Source of the DNA: Anthracocystis setariae
Lineage: Eukaryota; Basidiomycota; Ustilaginomycetes; Ustilaginales; Ustilaginaceae
NCBI GenBank assembly: GCA_928724745.1
Contig: CAKMXJ010000039.1
Location: forward strand, 806,001-870,000
DNA: 64,000 bases
Reading direction: 5' to 3'
Shown here: positions 20,574 through 31,463 of the stretch, piece by piece
Numbering within the stretch: position 1 is the stretch's first letter
How the letters are laid out: each line of letters starts with the position of its first letter
Translations under genes and position numbers: made by a program
Notes under the pieces: generated by a model
Told to the model about the DNA's origin: nothing
Seen by the model: the letters and a program-made list of their open reading frames with translations, nothing else
Database searches by the model: none

Positions 20574-22343
20574 ATGGAGGCCGACGAGCAACTATTCCCG
20601 ATCGCTATCCTCATTGACGAGCTCAAATCCGACGATGTCACTCTTCGTCTCAACGCCATTCACCGCATCTCCACCATCGCCCTTGCTCTCGGCCCCGAGC
20701 GTGCTCGCGACGAACTGATTCCATTCCTTCAGGACTCGCTCGATGACGAAGATGAGGTTTTGCTTGCGCTTGCACAAGAGCTCGGCTCCGGTTTCGTCGA
20801 GTATCTGGGAGGTCCCTCCTACGCACACCTTCTGCTTGGCCCCCTGGAGAACCTGGCTGCCGTCGAGGAGAGCGTCGTCCGCGAGAAGGCGGCTGAATCT
20901 ATTGTCAAGATTGCCGAGGTCCTTTCCGAGTCACAGATCGAGGAGCACTACATCCCCCTCTTGAAAAGGCTGTCGGGAGGAGATTGGTTCACATCGCGTA
21001 CCAGCTCCACCTCTCTTTTCTCCGCAGTGTACCCAAAGACCAAGCCAGCTACGCAAGAGGAGCTTCGAAAGATGTTCACCGCCCTCTGCAACGACGATAC
21101 CCCCATGGTCCGAAGGGCCGCCGCCCGTGATCTCGGCCCCTTTGCCAAAAACTTGTCCAAGGAGCTCGTGGTTTCCGACATCATCCCCCTCTACCGCAAG
21201 CTTTCCTCCGACGACCAAGACTCTGTCCGTTTGTTGACTGTTCAGGACCTCATCGCCATCGCCGAGTCGCTCAGCCACGACGAGTCCAAGAACTACTTGC
21301 TCCCATCCATTCGTAGCGCTGTGCAGGACAAGAGCTGGAGAGTACGATACATGGTCGCTGACCACTTTGTCAAGTTGGCTTCCGCGGTGGGTGAGGACGT
21401 TGTGCGCGACGAGCTCGTGATGGCTTTCGTGCATCTCCTCAAGGACAACGAGGCTGAGGTGCGTACAGCGGGTGCGGGTCAGATCCCTGGCTTTGCCAAG
21501 CTTGTCGACCAGGACATCATCTTGGCGCGACTCATGCCCTGTGTGCGTGATCTTGCCGGCGACAACTCGCAGCATGTGCGCGCTGCGCTCGGTATGCAGA
21601 TCTCTGGCCTCGCTCCCTTGCTCGGCAGGGACGCCACGATCGAGCACCTCTTGCCCCTCTTCTTGCAGCTGCTCAAGGATGAGTTCCCAGACGTGCGTCT
21701 CAACATCATCTCCAAGTTGGAGCAGGTCAACGAGGTCATCGGCATCGACCTTCTCTCGCAATCGCTACTTCCAGCCATCGTTGAGCTTGCCGAGGACAAG
21801 CAGTGGCGTGTGCGTCAGGCCATCATCGAGTATATTCCTCTGTTGGCCAACCAGCTTGGTGTCCAATTCTTCGACGAGCAGCTCAGCAACCTGTGCATGT
21901 CGTGGCTCGGTGACACCGTCTTCAGCATCCGAGAAGCCGCCACTGTCAACCTCAAGAAGCTGACCGATGTTTTTGGCGTGGAGTGGGCGAGACAGACTAT
22001 CATTCCCAAGGTGCTCCAGATGGGCACGCACCCCAACTACCTGTATCGCATGACCACCATCTTTGCCATCACCACCATGGCACCCTCGCTCGACACACCT
22101 GCCATCACTGGCGATGTGCTTGAGACCGTGCTTCCCATGGTGAGCGACCCGATCCCCAACATCCGCTTCAACCTTGCCAAGGCCTTCGAGGTGCTCTCGA
22201 GCGTGTTGGTCAAGACACCGGAGGGCAAAGAGGTGATCAAGTCCAAGATCACACCGGCATTGGAGAAGCTCAAGGAGGATTCGGATGCCGACGTTCGCTT
22301 TTTTGCGCAGAAGGCACTCGACGCTGCCAACGAGCAAGCGTAA
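20574..22343 (+). CDS. TPD3: PP2A scaffold (A/PR65) subunit
   Basis: Scaffold of protein phosphatase 2A, holding the catalytic and B-type subunits. 589 residues, the family's usual length, made of about fifteen HEAT repeats over the whole protein. Clear repeat copies include [56 protein letters not shown] and [20 protein letters not shown]. The N-terminus [20 protein letters not shown] is also diagnostic. No intron. ATG 20574 has a strong ACCATGG context. Convergent with the ACBP gene, with a purine-rich AAAAAGA tract just after the stop. Confidence 0.96.
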   Translation: MEADEQLFPIAILIDELKSDDVTLRLNAIHRISTIALALGPERARDELIPFLQDSLDDEDEVLLALAQELGSGFVEYLGGPSYAHLLLGPLENLAAVEESVVREKAAESIVKIAEVLSESQIEEHYIPLLKRLSGGDWFTSRTSSTSLFSAVYPKTKPATQEELRKMFTALCNDDTPMVRRAAARDLGPFAKNLSKELVVSDIIPLYRKLSSDDQDSVRLLTVQDLIAIAESLSHDESKNYLLPSIRSAVQDKSWRVRYMVADHFVKLASAVGEDVVRDELVMAFVHLLKDNEAEVRTAGAGQIPGFAKLVDQDIILARLMPCVRDLAGDNSQHVRAALGMQISGLAPLLGRDATIEHLLPLFLQLLKDEFPDVRLNIISKLEQVNEVIGIDLLSQSLLPAIVELAEDKQWRVRQAIIEYIPLLANQLGVQFFDEQLSNLCMSWLGDTVFSIREAATVNLKKLTDVFGVEWARQTIIPKVLQMGTHPNYLYRMTTIFAITTMAPSLDTPAITGDVLETVLPMVSDPIPNIRFNLAKAFEVLSSVLVKTPEGKEVIKSKITPALEKLKEDSDADVRFFAQKALDAANEQA

Positions 22344-22864
22344 GGAAAGGCGCCAACGAAAAGAAAAAGAGAAAGAAAAAAAAAAGATCTGTACTTCCCA
22401 TATACACTGTCCACAGCTGCCGCTTTGCAATCGCAAAACTACCTCGTTCCACATGGCATGTACTGTATGGTGTTGAAGTTGAGTCTGTTGTGAGCAAAGG
22501 TTCGTGTCTGCGATTGTGGGGGGAAGCCGATCGATTGGAAAGCTGGATGAATTTCGCTCACATTTTGAGGCCATCATTTTTGGCCGCATTTTAACGACCA
22601 TTCTCAACAGTAGTTTAGGAAAGAGTCACAGACACCTAAGTAAAAGAACGTTGCCACATTGTGCCAGAGGCTACATTTGATATCACTGCGCACACAATGT
22701 CGACCATTTTCAACACAGATGGACGATCAAAGTACGATGCAATCCTAAACTTAGCGTGGATGGCAGCTAGAGTGAACAACAGATGACAAGCTGTATTGAT
22801 TTCGAAAGCAACGCTCATGAGGTAGCAATCGCAACAAGAGAATTTGTATGTGCGTACTGTTGAT
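22344..22864. other. Convergent intergenic region PP2A-A / ACBP
   Basis: A/G-rich run at about 22357-22386 and one TACTGTA heptamer at 22461. No gene recognised. Confidence 0.55.
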
Positions 22865-23579
22865 TTAAGCGCTCTCGATCTCCTTGATGTGCTCCGCCGA
22901 GTCACCCTCGTCTGTAACGAAATAAGAAAACAACCAAAGAGAATGGGTAAGAAGTGTTCTCTCATGATGCAGCACTTGACAAAGCAACGAGATGACATAC
23001 CCTCGTGCTTCTTGAGGATCTGTTGTACGCGTTGGGATGATGCAACGCAGGTTCGGATAAAGGTAGAGGGATGTCAGTAAGTGCTTGAGGAGGTTACGGA
23101 GGCAAATGGGATGCTATTTACGCACCTCGAGAAGAGCATCGACGTAAGCCTGCTGGGCGGCCTCCTTGGACATGCCCTGGTTCTTGTTCCAGGCCTCCCA
23201 CTTGTACTTGCCGGCAAGGTCTATAACAGGTAAGGATATAGAGAGGCGTCTGTCATTATTCATGTTGCACCCATGAAAATGTGTATCGATTCAGCAGGAC
23301 TTACCAAACATGCCGGGCTTCTTGGTGTTGCAGTCACCAATCGAGGCCTGCTTGAACCTGTTTCGTGGAGTCAAAGGCAAAGGCAAGGAAGAAGAAGAAG
23401 TTCAGAATATGCAATACAAGACTTGATGGACAGATATCGCCAGAGGCAGTGTTGAGTTGGACCGACACGTACAAGCCGTAGAACTTGAGCTGTTCGTCCT
23501 GGGAAGGCTGAACGGGGCCGTCCTTGGGGAGCGAGCCGACGATGTTGACGGCCTTGTTGAACTTGGCTTCGACAGACAT
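22865..23579 (-). CDS. ACB1: Acyl-CoA-binding protein
   Basis: Small cytosolic carrier of long-chain acyl-CoA. Five exons on the minus strand: 23579-23473, 23357-23305, 23220-23126, 23019-23001 and 22911-22865. All four introns have GT-AG ends (donors GTACGT, GTAAGT, GTGCGT and GTATGT). The joined protein has 106 residues. Family residues appear in order: KFYGLFKQASIGD across junction 1, then NTKKPGMFDLAGKYKWEAWN with the KWEAW motif, then YVDALLEILKK. The C-terminal tail, DEGDSAEHIKEIESA, extends slightly past the yeast protein. Exon 4 has only 19 nt. It is the most intron-rich gene here, and every junction preserves the family alignment. Confidence 0.92.
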
Positions 23580-25175
23580 GATGACGATGGTGATGAGAAA
23601 CGATAGGATGGTGGATATCGAGATGGAGGAGAGACGAACTCAAGGGATCTAGCTAACAGCTGCTCTCGGATCAGAGCGTCAGAGGCGGGATGCTGCTGCT
23701 GCGTGCTGATCAGTGCGCACGGCCGTCGGGTTGGAGTGTATTTTTCACGTTCAGGCGCGATTACGTTGTGACTGCCTCACAGATCTCTCATCTTTCAAGG
23801 GAAAAAAAAAAAAAAAGAAAAGAAAACGGTCCCAACACTCGCGCTGCAGTACCAGTACAGCAGAGAGGAGATGCTGCTTGGGCTTGCACGCTTGACTGTA
23901 TGCTGTGGAGGCTGAAATCGAAAGCAGTACTTAGTTCTAAGTAGTGTAGGAGTAATGGAGCGGATCAAGTCCAATAATTGGCACTGGCCAGCTTCGTGAC
24001 ACACACACCCCACACCGTTCCTACTCTAGAAGCCCAATTGGCTTTTGGCAATGCAACCTTTTGCGTCAGAACGTTCTTGCCACTGTCCCTTCAGAAGGCC
24101 TCTTGTACCTCAAAGTCACGACCGCACATATTCCCTATAAAAGAGGAATGTATGATTCGACATGTTTTCCCGATGACGCTGTGAGAATCCCCGATCTAAT
24201 ATTTTTGGCGCAGATGTGTTCAAGCGTGCTCGATCACCCCTAAAAATTTGGGCGCGCGTCACTAGCCAATCAAGCAATTTTGTTGAAGCGCAGCTGAGGA
24301 TCGCTCGGCTCCCTCGCTGCATTCCATCCTGTCTCGATTGACTCCGCTCGGTCACCCTCTCACTGCCTTGCCGCCTTACCGCCTTACGGCCTCACTGCTT
24401 CCGCTTCCAAAAGAGTCGCTAACAGGCCTTCTCCTATCTGCCGCATCGTCAAAGTACGTTGCCCGATCCCGTGCCGCTGCCAATCTCCCTGGACGAGGCG
24501 AGACACGGTCCCCAAACCGGTCATCCACTGTGTCGACTGTTTAGACGTCGACGACCCGATCTGCATACCGCTCCAGGCGATCCCTTGTGGCTACTGTAAC
24601 CGCCTTCTACGCCGAGGTGGCAGGTCTTGAAATCCTCATCCATCAGGTGCGGTGCGGTGCGGTGCGGTGCGGTGCGGTGCGGTGCGGTGCGGTGCGCTTG
24701 CCTGCTCAGACTGCCGTCCCGAAAGTGCAGTCTACAGTCCGAGAGAGATACACCGATTCACAGCGGAAGCCCGCCCGGCTTTGAGCTTATAGAAGCCAAG
24801 GGGTGACTTCGCAGTCGACCTTTGAATCACGAGTGAACCTTGGTCTTGATCACGGCCTCGGCACAGACTATCGGCTCTTCACACCAGCGGGAGCATTGAA
24901 ATCTGAAGACGTCTCTGGTAATCGGAACGAATCAGCTAACAGCATCACGATACGCTACCAAACGCAGTGATCCGAGGCGGTGTTCTCCAGACGCGAAAGC
25001 AACCCAGCCAGTCGAGAAAGAGCAAAAGCGCAACTGGCGGTGGTGGTTCTGCCACACAGTCTTTGGTGCAGGCGAGAGAGCGTCCCGCCTGAGCCAACAA
25101 CGCGGCGCGCCAACGCTACCGGCGCGATCTCACATTCAAATACAGTTGCACGCCTCAGCTTGATTTTCCGTCGCT
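23580..25175. other. Divergent intergenic region ACBP / SNF12
   Basis: About 1.6 kb with no convincing gene. It holds a poly-A/AG run at 23802-23825, one TACTGTA at 24592, and ten perfect GGTGC units at 24646-24695. Nothing resembles a tRNA or known ncRNA. Confidence 0.5.
24646..24695. repeat. (GGTGC)10 perfect pentanucleotide repeat
   Basis: Ten uninterrupted copies, about 480 bases upstream of the SNF12 start. Confidence 0.95.
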
Positions 25176-27887
25176 ATGCCCCAGGCTCCAATGCCAGGTT
25201 CCGAACTTTCGCCTAAACCATCACACCCTCCTGCCCTTGTCCCTGCATCCGCTGTTGCTTCCAACAGTGGAATTCCCACGTCCACGCCGACAGCTACCTC
25301 ATCTGACGCTCCACCTCCTCATCTTGCTTCTTGCGACGAAGACGCTTCTCAACACCACCAGCGACTTCTAGATCGGCTCGCCACGGAATCTTCATCGTCC
25401 CTTTCGCCTGCACCTTCGTCAACCCCATCCGCTCCATCGCCGCGAATTCTCGAGTCGCCTCTACCATCCTCCAATCCCAAAAAGAGGACCAGAAACGCTC
25501 GTCCTACCTCGAGAGCATCCACATCTCCTCGTCGCTCAAAGTCTTCCGTCGATTCGCCCGCAACAGGCCCAGCAACCTCGCAGCGACCCCTCCAACACGG
25601 TGCATCCTCTGCACTTCATCTGGACCCTTTCAATCCAGGGACCACCTCGTCTGTCCACAAGACAACTCAGCTTCTTGCCTCTGGACACGTTCCTGCCCCT
25701 TTTCCGAGCTCCCCTCTTGTAGTTCATCGGCCTTCGGTAGCTCATCAGCACACTCCGCAGCCCGAATCCACTTTCGCGCCTGACTCTGGTGTCCACCAAC
25801 ACTCCTACGCACCCCATACGCGAGCGATATCGCGAGGACCGACACCGGCTCAAGTTGATCCTGCACCCCACCTCTCTTCGAAGCGACACGAGGTACCAGA
25901 CCCAACCGAACTGCATCAACAGCAGCAGCGTACTCACCCTCTTCATCCGACTTTGCACAGCTCTTTCCCTGTCAAACTCAGTTGTGTTCCATCGTTTCAT
26001 CAAGTACAGTCTCTGCCGCATCGGCCTCACCCAGCACCGACTCTTCCAGCTCAACACGCAGCATACTCGTCGCAACTCGGCCCACATCAGTTGCTAGCAT
26101 CCGTTGGCCCTTCTCGTAATTCTGGTCGAGAGCATTCACAACTCCGACACGCTTTTGCCTATCGTCCGTATCCTTCCCATCCATCGAGCTCCTCCTCCCG
26201 CTTCGGGAACGCCACTCACAACATGGACAGCCCAGCTCACATGGCGCAGGCTCAAGCGCAAGCGCAGGCCCAGGCCCACGCCCAAATGCAGATGCAAGCG
26301 CAAATGCAAATGCAGATGCAAGCACAGATGCAAGCTCAACAACAAGCGCTCAACATTCGTCGAAAGAATGCACAGGATGTCCTTGTCGGCCAGGGATTCC
26401 GTGGCTTGAAGCGTGGCCGTCCCACAGATCGCAGCATGCCTCCATCGCTCAAGCGTCTCGTACCCGAGTCCGCCTTCTACTCGGACCTGCTGCGTACCGA
26501 AAAGAACCTCGATTGGACCATGGCACGGAAACGCGCTGAACTCACCGACGGACTCTCACGACCTCCCAGGATCAAGCGAACGTTGCGTATCTTCCTGAGC
26601 AACACCTGCGCCAACCAGCCTTTCCAGCTTGCAGAGAAGAAAGCAAAAGAAGCTAGCGGAAGTGGCGGCAATGCATCGACCGAGACGGGGGAAGCTAGCG
26701 AGGTCAAGGCAGAAGGTGCAACTGAATCGGCTGATGGCGGTGAGGAGGACGCCGTCCCTTCCTGGACCTTGAAGATCGAGGGTCGTTTGCTGGAGCCCTC
26801 TTTCAAGTCCCGTGCCAACACAGCCCTGTCTGCCCAAGCGAGTATCAATCGCACTGGTGCCCACAAATTCAGCAACCTCATCAAGACTCTCGTCGTCGAG
26901 CTGCAGCGAGATCCCGCTCTTTATCCAGACGGTAGCAACATTGTCGAATGGCATCGGCCTGTGCCTTCCGTGGCGCCTGCCAGCGGAATGCAAGCCGGTG
27001 GTGGAGCTGGTGGTCTCGGAGGTACTCAGGGTATGGAGGCACCGCTTGTCGCCAGCGCTGAGCCAGCCTTGGATGGTTTCGAGATCAAGCGCAAGGGCAA
27101 TGTCCCCACCAAAGTCAAGATCGTGCTCTACCCTGCATATACCCCAGAGCGCTACTCTTTGGCCCCGGAACTTGCCACGCTGCTCGACATCCGCGAGGAA
27201 TCTCGAGCCGGCGTCATCTCGGCTCTCTGGATGTACGTGAGAGAGAACAAGCTGCTCGATGAGACAGATCGAAAGAAGGTCAAGTGCGATGCCGCCTTGC
27301 GCTCACTCTTCAACACCGACGCCATCAACTTCCATCACATCCCCGAGGTCATCAACCGATATCTGCATCCAGCACAGCCCATCGTGATCGAATACTGGGT
27401 GCGAACGGATAAGGCCGAATACAAGCATTCGACCGCCTACGATATCGAGCTGGATCTCGAGGATCTTGCGTTACGACAGAAGCAACACAACGTCCTGGCT
27501 CAGTTTGACGCGGCCAACGATGCCACTTCTCGCGAGATTGCTGAGCTGGACGACAAGATCGCTCAAGCCTGTGCAACGATCCGCAACCGAACCGCCACCC
27601 GTGATTTCCTTGCGGCATTTGCCAAGGACCCACAGAGCCATTTGCGAACGTGGATCGCCAGTCAAGCGCGCGACCTCGATGCGATCCTCGGCAACAACCC
27701 TGTGCCTGGCGCAGGTGGATCCGTTTCCAGCTTCACCGCCGAGGAGATGCGCCGAGCAGAAACCTTCCGTGGCGCTTGGGTCGACGAGGCGGTCATCGTC
27801 AATGAGGCGCAGCGATTGGCAGAAAAGCTCCAAGAGCTGCAATCCCAAGCCAACCAGCCACAATCAGCGCCGCAGCCTGGCGCTTGA
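25176..27887 (+). CDS. SNF12: SWI/SNF-type remodeller subunit Snf12/Rsc6 (BAF60), SWIB domain
   Basis: 903 residues, single exon. The first ~350 residues are Pro/Ser/His-rich and disordered. A Gln/Ala/Met repeat follows (residues ~355-390, QAQAQAQAHAQMQMQ). The conserved region starts with GFRGLKRGRPTDRSMPPSLK and KNLDWTMARKRAELTD, the BAF60 signature. The SWIB fold lies around residues 658-735 (YSLAPELATLLDIREESRAG, ISALWMYVRENKLLDE). The C-terminal helix region runs LAQFDAANDATSREIAELDD onward. BAF60 proteins link remodellers to transcription factors. Whether this serves SWI/SNF, RSC or both cannot be said from sequence. ATG 25176 is the first in frame. Confidence 0.88.
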   Translation: MPQAPMPGSELSPKPSHPPALVPASAVASNSGIPTSTPTATSSDAPPPHLASCDEDASQHHQRLLDRLATESSSSLSPAPSSTPSAPSPRILESPLPSSNPKKRTRNARPTSRASTSPRRSKSSVDSPATGPATSQRPLQHGASSALHLDPFNPGTTSSVHKTTQLLASGHVPAPFPSSPLVVHRPSVAHQHTPQPESTFAPDSGVHQHSYAPHTRAISRGPTPAQVDPAPHLSSKRHEVPDPTELHQQQQRTHPLHPTLHSSFPVKLSCVPSFHQVQSLPHRPHPAPTLPAQHAAYSSQLGPHQLLASVGPSRNSGREHSQLRHAFAYRPYPSHPSSSSSRFGNATHNMDSPAHMAQAQAQAQAQAHAQMQMQAQMQMQMQAQMQAQQQALNIRRKNAQDVLVGQGFRGLKRGRPTDRSMPPSLKRLVPESAFYSDLLRTEKNLDWTMARKRAELTDGLSRPPRIKRTLRIFLSNTCANQPFQLAEKKAKEASGSGGNASTETGEASEVKAEGATESADGGEEDAVPSWTLKIEGRLLEPSFKSRANTALSAQASINRTGAHKFSNLIKTLVVELQRDPALYPDGSNIVEWHRPVPSVAPASGMQAGGGAGGLGGTQGMEAPLVASAEPALDGFEIKRKGNVPTKVKIVLYPAYTPERYSLAPELATLLDIREESRAGVISALWMYVRENKLLDETDRKKVKCDAALRSLFNTDAINFHHIPEVINRYLHPAQPIVIEYWVRTDKAEYKHSTAYDIELDLEDLALRQKQHNVLAQFDAANDATSREIAELDDKIAQACATIRNRTATRDFLAAFAKDPQSHLRTWIASQARDLDAILGNNPVPGAGGSVSSFTAEEMRRAETFRGAWVDEAVIVNEAQRLAEKLQELQSQANQPQSAPQPGA

Positions 27888-28123
27888 ACCCGTCCTTTTT
27901 TTTTCTCACCGCATCATCATCAATCCTGTCTTCATTTTGTCGTCGATTGTGCCACATGTCCGTGTTCAAATCTTTGTTTCACTTTTCGCCCTGACCTAGT
28001 CCAGCGTATACTGAAAAATTGCCAAATTGCAAGAGGACTACGAGACCAGTGAAAGAGCGAGCTGAGAGACAAGGCGGTTTGGATTGCTTGCTGGAGAAGG
28101 AGCGCTGCACTCGATCGGACCAA

Positions 28124-29173
28124 CTAACGGAATCGGACGAAAGCGGAGGCGTACGAAACGGAGGAATCTTGTGGGCTGAGACACTCGCTGCTCTGTTCGT
28201 AGCGAGTGAAGCGACATTCCGACTTGATCCCGCTCGTGTTCTCCAGCTCTGCCAACGCTGCCAGGAGGACGCCGATGGGATGACGGCCACAGATGGTGTT
28301 CTTGGTGTTTCGAAGATACTCGGCAAAAGCATCGCGGGCCATTTCGGCCGTCTTAATTTGACCTTGCTGAGTCCAAGGGTGGGTGATGGCAACGATCCCG
28401 CCCTCATCGAGCTCACGGATGCTCTGATGGATCGGTTTGGCATCGAAATCCAATCGTGGCGATCTGGAAGTGAGCGACGTGGCCGAGCTCAAACCTGAAG
28501 CGCTGTAGTAGGTATATCTGAAGCGAGATCCCCAATGGCAAAAGTCGCTCGAAACAACGAAGAAATTGTTGGGATCCTGCAAGTACGGGGCTAGCAACTT
28601 GCCGTAGGCCTTTTCCTTGGCGGTATTGATGGCACCAACCAAGATGGGTACGATTTGGATGTCCCTACCTTGGAAGATCTTGTAGATGTACGGTAGATGC
28701 ATCTCTAAGCTGTGTTCATCCTCATCCTGGGACTGCGTCATGACTTCGAAGCGACCTGTTGCTTTGAGATCTTCGGTAATCTTGCGGTCGATCTTGAGGT
28801 TTCCCAAGGGGGTTTCATACTCAGAACAGCCCGAGACAGCACACCCGTCCAGATAGACATGGTGAGACGGCCCAAGAATAAAGACCCGCTGGATATCGTT
28901 GACGTCGATGCACTTGTAAGCATATGCCGCTGCTGGACCCGAGTACGAATATCCGGCGTGGGGACCGATGATGGCACGACACTGTGAGACGGGGAGCGAC
29001 AAGCCCTCGACAGATGGCTTTCGCTCGCAAACGGTCAGGGGCCGAGGTAACGCATCTGCATGGACATCGTCTAACCAGCCAGAGATGGATCCGTCCAACT
29101 GCTTCCGATCGTTAGTGTACCAACTACCCGCGTGCGAGGCCGACCGTATTGGACCTGGCTGCGAAGGGGTCAT
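28124..29173 (-). CDS. MEMO1-family protein (Mho1-like)
   Basis: 349 residues, one exon, typical for the family. The metal/active-site-like residues of the dioxygenase-related MEMO fold are present: His in IIGPHAGYSYSGP, the paired His of LGPSHHVYLDG, DEHSLEMHLPYIYK, and the Asp and His of VSSDFCHWGSRFRYTYY. The N-terminal RSASHAGSWYT is also a family signature. MEMO proteins are implicated in copper/redox and cytoskeletal signalling; the exact reaction in fungi is unsettled. Convergent with SNF12 across about 240 bases that include a T-run. Confidence 0.93.
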   Translation of the reverse strand: MTPSQPGPIRSASHAGSWYTNDRKQLDGSISGWLDDVHADALPRPLTVCERKPSVEGLSLPVSQCRAIIGPHAGYSYSGPAAAYAYKCIDVNDIQRVFILGPSHHVYLDGCAVSGCSEYETPLGNLKIDRKITEDLKATGRFEVMTQSQDEDEHSLEMHLPYIYKIFQGRDIQIVPILVGAINTAKEKAYGKLLAPYLQDPNNFFVVSSDFCHWGSRFRYTYYSASGLSSATSLTSRSPRLDFDAKPIHQSIRELDEGGIVAITHPWTQQGQIKTAEMARDAFAEYLRNTKNTICGRHPIGVLLAALAELENTSGIKSECRFTRYEQSSECLSPQDSSVSYASAFVRFR

Positions 29174-29931
29174 CTTGCTACCAATAGCACCGTCGTGACG
29201 CAGCCAGGCGAGTCTCGAAAGGAGATGCTCGGCAGGTGATTGTTTGCTCGGAGAACGACCTGTTGTTGTCGTTCAGAGTAGCTGTCAGGAAGCAAGAGAG
29301 GGTCGATTGACAGACTCTTTGCAAGGTGAGCATGGTGTAGGATCAATCCGAGCTTGACTTGGCTACAAAAGATAACGGCATGCTCAAGACGAAAGACTGA
29401 GCCTCCACTTGGCACAGACCATGGGCAGCGTGTGCTTGGACCCTGCATGCATGCGAAAAAAACCAGTCAGTTGATCATGTTAGACCCTCACAAATACTGA
29501 AACGCGACAAAATGTCTCAAACATAGATCGGAGCTTCCCGATTAAGAGCTATAGCAGGAACGTGACATTCTGGATAGTTCGGCCGAGGATGATATTCGTG
29601 AATTTCTTCTCCCTCGAGCCAACCCGTCCAGTCAATTCTAGCCCAGCCAGTCTGACACTTAGGGGACTGATCGGAGCAGCGGACAGCTCAAATTGTCATG
29701 AACGCCCCCGTGCCTTGTGCCGGGCAACAGAAGCGCGCCAGCTGTGGTTGGCTGCATCACCAGCAGGCGGCATGCGGATGTGAGTTTCTTTTTATGTGTG
29801 TGTGTGTGTGTGTGTGGGACTGCAGCCAGGCTCAAGTTTCGAGACAGCAACGAGGGCTAGCCAGCTGGGTTCAAGGATCTCGAATCGCGCTTCGCCACTA
29901 TCATCTCACCACCAACCCATATATCTTCAAG
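29174..29931. other. Divergent intergenic region MEMO1 / RPS3
   Basis: About 760 bases. A (GT)n run lies at 29795-29817. The pyrimidine-rich stretch before 29932 is probably the RPS3 leader. No other element recognised. Confidence 0.55.
29795..29817. repeat. (GT)n dinucleotide repeat in the RPS3 upstream region
   Basis: About 23 bases of TG repeats, roughly 115 bases upstream of the RPS3 start codon. Confidence 0.9.
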
Positions 29932-31463
29932 ATGGCTTCCGCTAACATTTCCAAGAAGAGAAAGGTAAGAGGCATCAGCATATAACATCTGCTCCAAGTG
30001 TATGTCATGATCAATCTCCATCTGCACCGACATTACCACCGACACCATGCAACATCAGTTTACAGAAAGAAAGCAGTATAAGCATACAATCATCGCCAAC
30101 ATGCGCCAATAACCACCGTATATCTTGATTGAAGGTTATCGACTAGTAGTGGGAGAGGCGCTCGGTCGCCAGGGACGACACACAGCCGAAAATACGTTGA
30201 AGAGGAAGGTGGAAATAGACAATTTGATATCGAGATTGGTACACCACGAGCTTTCTGCTCATACGACGTTGGGAAACCAAAAGGCTAGTCAGCTCTTTGG
30301 GAGACGGAACGAGCAGCATGTTCGTGGCAGAATGGCTCAGCAAACAAGAGGCGGATACTGCAAGGGACGGTGTTCAACGTGAACACCTGAAAGGTCACGC
30401 AGAGATCATCGTTTCGAGCAAAAGATCATTTGACAGAGCACGTCCGACGTTCTTCAAATACGTTACGTTCAATCGTCTCGGACAATCTTAAAAGACGAGG
30501 AACCGCCAATGTACCGACCTTGGAAGGTGTCATGTCTTGCGGCCAACCCGCAGATCTACTTCGCGTCCCGACAAAACAACCATTCCTTTGACTCACGGCC
30601 AACCTATCCAACATCTCGGCGTTCCTCTGCAGACTGCACAGATCACTACACTTGGAGTGGCGCTGGTCCACTTTCGAAATTTCAACACAGCATTCTGACC
30701 CTTCCACTCCTTTCAATCTCGCTCTTCTCGTTATTAGTTTGTCGCTGACGGTGTTTTCGCCGCCGAGCTCAACGAGTTCTTCACTCGTGAGCTCTCCGAG
30801 GAGGGATACTCTGGTTGCGAGGTCCGTGTCACCCACGCCCGCACTGAAATCATCATCCGTGCCACCCACACCCAGGAGGTCCTCGGTGACAAGGGTCGCC
30901 GCATCCGTGAGCTCACTGCTCTCGTTCAGAAGCGTTTCAAGTTCCCCGATAACTCGCTCGAGCTCTACGCTGAGAAGGTCCAGAACCGTGGTCTCCACGC
31001 CGTCGCTCAGTGCGAGTCGCTCCGTTACAAGCTTCTCGGCGGTCTTGCCGTCCGTCGTGCCGCCTACGGTGTCCTCCGTTTCGTTATGGAGTCCGGCGCC
31101 AAGGGTTGCGAGGTCGTCATCTCGGGTAAGCTGCGTGCTGCCCGTGCCAAGTCGATGAAGTTCACCGACGGTTTCATGATCCACTCCGGTCAGCCCGTCA
31201 AGGACTTCGTCGACGAGGCCGTTCGCCACGTTCTCATGAAGCAGGGTGTTCTCGGTATCAAGGTCAAGATCATGCAGGGCTGGGACCCCGAAGGACGCGC
31301 TGGCAAGCCCTTCCCTCTCCCCGACGCTGTCACCATCCTCGAGCCCAAGGAGGAGGCTCCCATCCTTGCCCCCGTCTCCGAGTCCCGCAACGCCCCCGCC
31401 GAGGTTGCCGCCCCTGCCCAGGCTGCTCCTGCCGCCGAGGTCCAGGCCGAGGCCACCTACTAA
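29932..31463 (+). CDS. RPS3: 40S ribosomal protein S3 (uS3)
   Basis: Small-subunit protein at the mRNA entry tunnel. Exon 1 (29932-29964) codes [11 protein letters not shown]. Exon 2 (30738-31463) starts [19 protein letters not shown]; together they give 252 residues. The KH domain contains the [10 protein letters not shown] loop, followed by [16 protein letters not shown] and the [19 protein letters not shown] segment. The C-terminal tail is an Ala/Pro/Glu-rich extension. Codon use is strongly biased to C-ending codons, as expected of a highly expressed gene. The 773-nt intron (29965-30737, GTAAGA to TTATTAG) is one of the longest in the window; I found no clear snoRNA boxes in it. Confidence 0.96.
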
